Source: Oscillospiraceae bacterium (GTDB taxonomy: Bacteria; Bacillota; Clostridia; Oscillospirales; Acutalibacteraceae). From it: a DNA stretch of 7,527 nucleotides. The notes under the pieces are model-generated. The model made no database searches and had not been told where the DNA came from. It saw nothing but the letters and a program-made list of their open reading frames with translations. A program made the translations under genes and the position numbers. The stretch spans positions 1-7,527 of the forward strand of contig JAIRZH010000060.1 of assembly GCA_031267335.1 (NCBI GenBank), written 5' to 3'. Positions 5,551-7,527 of the stretch are shown here, piece by piece; within the stretch, counting starts at the first letter, position 1, and every line of letters begins with the position of its first letter.

Positions 5551-6804
5551 ATGATTTTTTTTATTCAAACTCTCGGATGCAAAGTAAATAAATCCGATTC
5601 TGCTGAAATTTCTGATATTTTAGAAAATTATGGATTTGTCCGTGGAAACGAAATTCAAGATTCGAGTATTTTGATATTAAATTCTTGTGCAGTTACATCT
5701 GAAAGTGTAAGAAAAACCCGCCAAATTGCGCGTAAATTTAGAAGAATTAACCCTGAATCAGTAATAATTCTTACAGGTTGTGCGGCACAAACTTTTCAAA
5801 TAAAAAATCTTGATGAAGTTGATATTATTTTAGGCATTAACCAAAAAAATAATATACCGAATAAAATTTTTGAATTTTTAAAAAATAAAGAAAAAATTTT
5901 TGATGTTAAAATACATAAAAAATACGATATTTTTAAAAATTTTAATTTTAAAGAAAAACATTCATTTTTCCGTGAACAAACGAGAGCGTTTTTGAAAATC
6001 GAAGATGGATGTGAGAATTTTTGCTCCTATTGTATAATTCCAAAAGCTCGCGGATTTATAAAATCTAAACCTATTTCAAATATAAAATTAGAAGCAGAAA
6101 ATTTATATAAATTTGGATTTAAAGAAATTGTTTTAATTGGAATTAATCTTTGCGCTTACGGGCAAGATATAAATTCTGATTTAGCTCAAGCTATTGAAGC
6201 TGTAAATATTTTTGAACGTATACGATTAGGGTCTTTGGAACCGAATTTAATCGACGATAAATTTATTGAAAAAATTTCAAATTTTAAAAATTTATGTCCA
6301 CATTTTCATATTTCGCTTCAAAGCGGAAGTAATAAGATTTTAAAATTAATGAGAAGAAAATATACAAAACAGCATTATATTAATATTATTAAAAAATTAA
6401 AAAATAATTTCGAAAATGTGACTTTTACAACAGATTTAATTGTTGGATTTCCTGGCGAAACTAATGAAAATTTCCAAGAATCGCTTGAACTTATCGAAGA
6501 TATAGGTTTCATCAAAGTTAATGTTTTTCCATTTTCAGCACGCCTTGGAACTCCTGCATACAACATGCCAGAACAAATTGATGAAAAGATAAAAAAAGAA
6601 AGAGTAAAAAATGCAATAAAATATTCTGAAGCTATTTCTAAAAAAATTCTTTCTTCATTTAATGGGAAAACTTTTAATGTTTTATTCGAGAGCCAAAAAT
6701 CACCAGAAATGTATTTTGGATATTCGGAAAATTATATTAAATTTAATTATAAAAGTAACAAAAACCTATATAATAAAATATTAAAATTAAAATTCGATAT
6801 TTAA
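5551..6804 (+). CDS. mtaB: tRNA N6-threonylcarbamoyladenosine (t6A37) methylthiotransferase, MtaB/YqeV type
   Basis: A radical-SAM enzyme that converts t6A37 to ms2t6A in tRNAs reading ANN codons, using two [4Fe-4S] clusters. The protein is 417 aa, slightly short for the family. The N-terminal UPF0004 domain holds cluster ligands Cys10 (FIQTLGCKVNKSDS), Cys46 (LNSCAVTSESVRKTRQ) and Cys77 (LTGCAAQ). The radical-SAM motif GCENFCSYC gives Cys154, Cys158 and Cys161, followed by IIPKARG. Further family motifs are LIGINLCAYG, RLGSLEP, HISLQSGSNKILKLMRRKY and TTDLIVGFPGE. A short C-terminal TRAM-like segment (about 372-417) ends the protein. LGCKVN and VRKTRQ point to MtaB rather than MiaB or RimO. 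The ATG lies 4 bases after the PASTA gene with only a weak upstream AGGTT, so it is probably translated with it. Confidence 0.93.
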   Translation: MIFFIQTLGCKVNKSDSAEISDILENYGFVRGNEIQDSSILILNSCAVTSESVRKTRQIARKFRRINPESVIILTGCAAQTFQIKNLDEVDIILGINQKNNIPNKIFEFLKNKEKIFDVKIHKKYDIFKNFNFKEKHSFFREQTRAFLKIEDGCENFCSYCIIPKARGFIKSKPISNIKLEAENLYKFGFKEIVLIGINLCAYGQDINSDLAQAIEAVNIFERIRLGSLEPNLIDDKFIEKISNFKNLCPHFHISLQSGSNKILKLMRRKYTKQHYINIIKKLKNNFENVTFTTDLIVGFPGETNENFQESLELIEDIGFIKVNVFPFSARLGTPAYNMPEQIDEKIKKERVKNAIKYSEAISKKILSSFNGKTFNVLFESQKSPEMYFGYSENYIKFNYKSNKNLYNKILKLKFDI

Positions 6805-6855
6805 GAACTTGTTCTTAGAGTCTATTTTATATTTCTGAAACAACGTGTATATTTA

Positions 6856-6928
6856 GGGCCTGTTCCCACTATTTGAAATGACAAAATTACTCGAAATTTT
6901 GTCATTTCAAATAATGGATAACAAGCCC
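6856..6928. repeat. Minimal near-perfect palindrome, family-A derivative, flanked by TA
   Basis: This 73-base inverted repeat begins GGGCCTGTTCCCACTATTTG and ends AATAATGGATAACAAGCCC. A perfect 19-base stem (6870-6888 against 6895-6913) surrounds the loop ACTCGA. TA lies directly outside both ends (6854-6855 and 6929-6930), and the symmetry extends to TTA/TAA. The right half, ATTACTCGAAATTTTGTCAT onward, matches the right end of the family-A copies. The unit looks like two right ends joined head to head with the A+T-rich centre lost. It lies 51 bases after mtaB and could also fold as a strong hairpin in the mtaB transcript, though no U-tract follows directly. Confidence 0.85.
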
Positions 6929-6930
6929 TA

Positions 6931-7258
6931 AATTAAAAATTTAAATGAAAATTTAATAATTGAAATAATTTACAATAATTAAAACAGTTTTTATTAATAT
7001 TAACAAAATTTTATAAAATTATTGATTTTTAAAATAAAAAATTATACCGTTAATTTGGATATTAGTTGGATCGTTTCCTAAATTAAAAATTAAATTTAAA
7101 ATTTATGATAAAAATTTGAATATTTTCTAGTAAATTTAGCACTATTTTTTAAATATAAGGAATATAAATAATAAAACATAAAAGTTACCAAAAATTATTA
7201 TTTGAGCTTGCTGAACATAATTTAAAAATTCATAAATACCGATAAAAAGGAGTATTAA
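6931..7258. other. A+T-rich intergenic stretch with no gene seen
   Basis: Extremely A+T-rich sequence between the 73-base palindrome and the last gene. No credible ORF or RNA gene is visible. The string CCTAAATTAAAAATT occurs twice (6927-6941 and 7078-7092), the first copy overlapping the palindrome end, but in such low-complexity DNA this may be chance. Several TTGA and TATAAA-like strings occur (for example 7116-7121 and 7164-7169), yet no pair has both good hexamers and good spacing, so I name no promoter. A clear ribosome binding site, AAAGGAG at 7246-7252, belongs to the next gene. Confidence 0.6.
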
Positions 7259-7527
7259 ATGAAGATTAATCGTTTTATAAAATTTTTAAAAGCAATAAAT
7301 CCATTTATTAAAATCCCAGCAGACAAAAATTATATAAAAAGTGATAGTATTAATAATGGTTTATCTAAAATAAAATCAAAATTAATAGCTGCAGCTCTTG
7401 CCATATTAGCCGCCATTCCTAGTTCTAATACTTTTGCAATTAAAAAAGATAGTTCTATGGCTCAAGATGCAAAATCTAAGAAGGATAATTCAAATAATCA
7501 AAAATTAAAAATTTTAGCTAGCTTTTT
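7259..7527 (+). CDS. Secreted or membrane-attached protein of unknown function, N-terminal part only
   Basis: The frame is open from ATG 7259 to the window edge (89 codons), with an excellent AAAGGAG at 7246-7252 six bases upstream. The first 45 or so residues are basic and Asn/Ile/Lys-rich (MKINRFIKFLKAINPFIKIP...). They are followed by KSKLIAAALAILAAIPSSNT and then FAIKKD. The hydrophobic Ala/Leu/Ile run at about residues 46-56 with a following TFA resembles a signal peptide with a signal-peptidase I site after residue 62 or so, but with an unusually long n-region. The sequence after it is Lys/Ser/Asn/Asp-rich and low in complexity. No upstream or internal ATG, GTG or TTG would give a shorter signal peptide. 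No domain can be recognised, and the stop lies beyond the window. Confidence 0.75.
   Translation, partial: MKINRFIKFLKAINPFIKIPADKNYIKSDSINNGLSKIKSKLIAAALAILAAIPSSNTFAIKKDSSMAQDAKSKKDNSNNQKLKILASF

Noticed and set aside
6375..6566. Minus-strand open frame of 63 codons inside mtaB
   Set aside because: It is antisense to conserved radical-SAM motifs (TTDLIVGFPGE) and has no independent support.
6802..6817. Perfect inverted repeat TAAGAAC-TT-GTTCTTA at the mtaB stop, considered as a terminator or LexA-type operator
   Set aside because: The stem is short and A+T-rich, includes the stop codon and has no clean U-tract. The half-site spacing (2) differs from the Gram-positive LexA box (GAAC, 4 bases, GTTC), and it lies at a gene end rather than a promoter.
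1..7527. CRISPR array, tRNA or rRNA genes
   Set aside because: The repeats are palindromic, kilobases apart and without regular spacers. No tRNA cloverleaf or rRNA signature was seen in the gene-free stretches.

Overview
The window is very A+T-rich (by eye about 70-75%; not counted) and reads as a low-GC Gram-positive bacterium of the Clostridia type. The support is the gene content: a DegV/FakB fatty-acid-binding protein, a YlbF/RicF-like protein with a C-terminal cysteine cluster, a PhoB/WalR-type two-component pair, a membrane-anchored PASTA protein and an MtaB/YqeV-type tRNA methylthiotransferase. Shine-Dalgarno sites are of the GGAGG type and two genes appear to start with TTG. The strong A+T bias and many small palindromic elements would fit a reduced or host-associated lineage, but that is inference.

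Layout, left to right. Bases 1-136 are the right part of a palindromic element (family A). Bases 313-1583 hold degV and a ylbF-like gene, coupled through an ATGA overlap. Bases 1584-2144 are a gene-free accessory stretch: a second palindromic element (family B, 1591-1751), a short minus-strand coding-like remnant cut by that element, a fragment of family A, and a good sigma-A-type promoter. Bases 2145-4783 are a tight operon of response regulator, histidine kinase and prmC. A third family-A copy (about 4766-4919) begins inside the 3' end of prmC and supplies its stop codon. Bases 5004-6804 hold a two-gene unit, a PASTA protein then mtaB, 4 bases apart. A 73-base minimal palindrome (6856-6928) follows. 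After about 330 bases of A+T-rich sequence with no gene seen, the start of a secreted-protein gene (7259 onward) runs off the window.

The gene products are largely housekeeping or regulatory: lipid handling (DegV), RNA-processing regulation (YlbF/Ric), envelope signalling (two-component pair, PASTA), release-factor methylation (PrmC) and tRNA modification (MtaB). PrmC and MtaB both serve translation accuracy, but they lie in separate units and nothing shows a joint pathway.

The most unusual content is intergenic. Five MITE-like palindromic units or fragments, in two families that share GAGCCTGT-like ends and mostly abut TA, occupy nearly every gap between transcription units. One appears to have rewritten the end of prmC. 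No transposase is encoded in the window.
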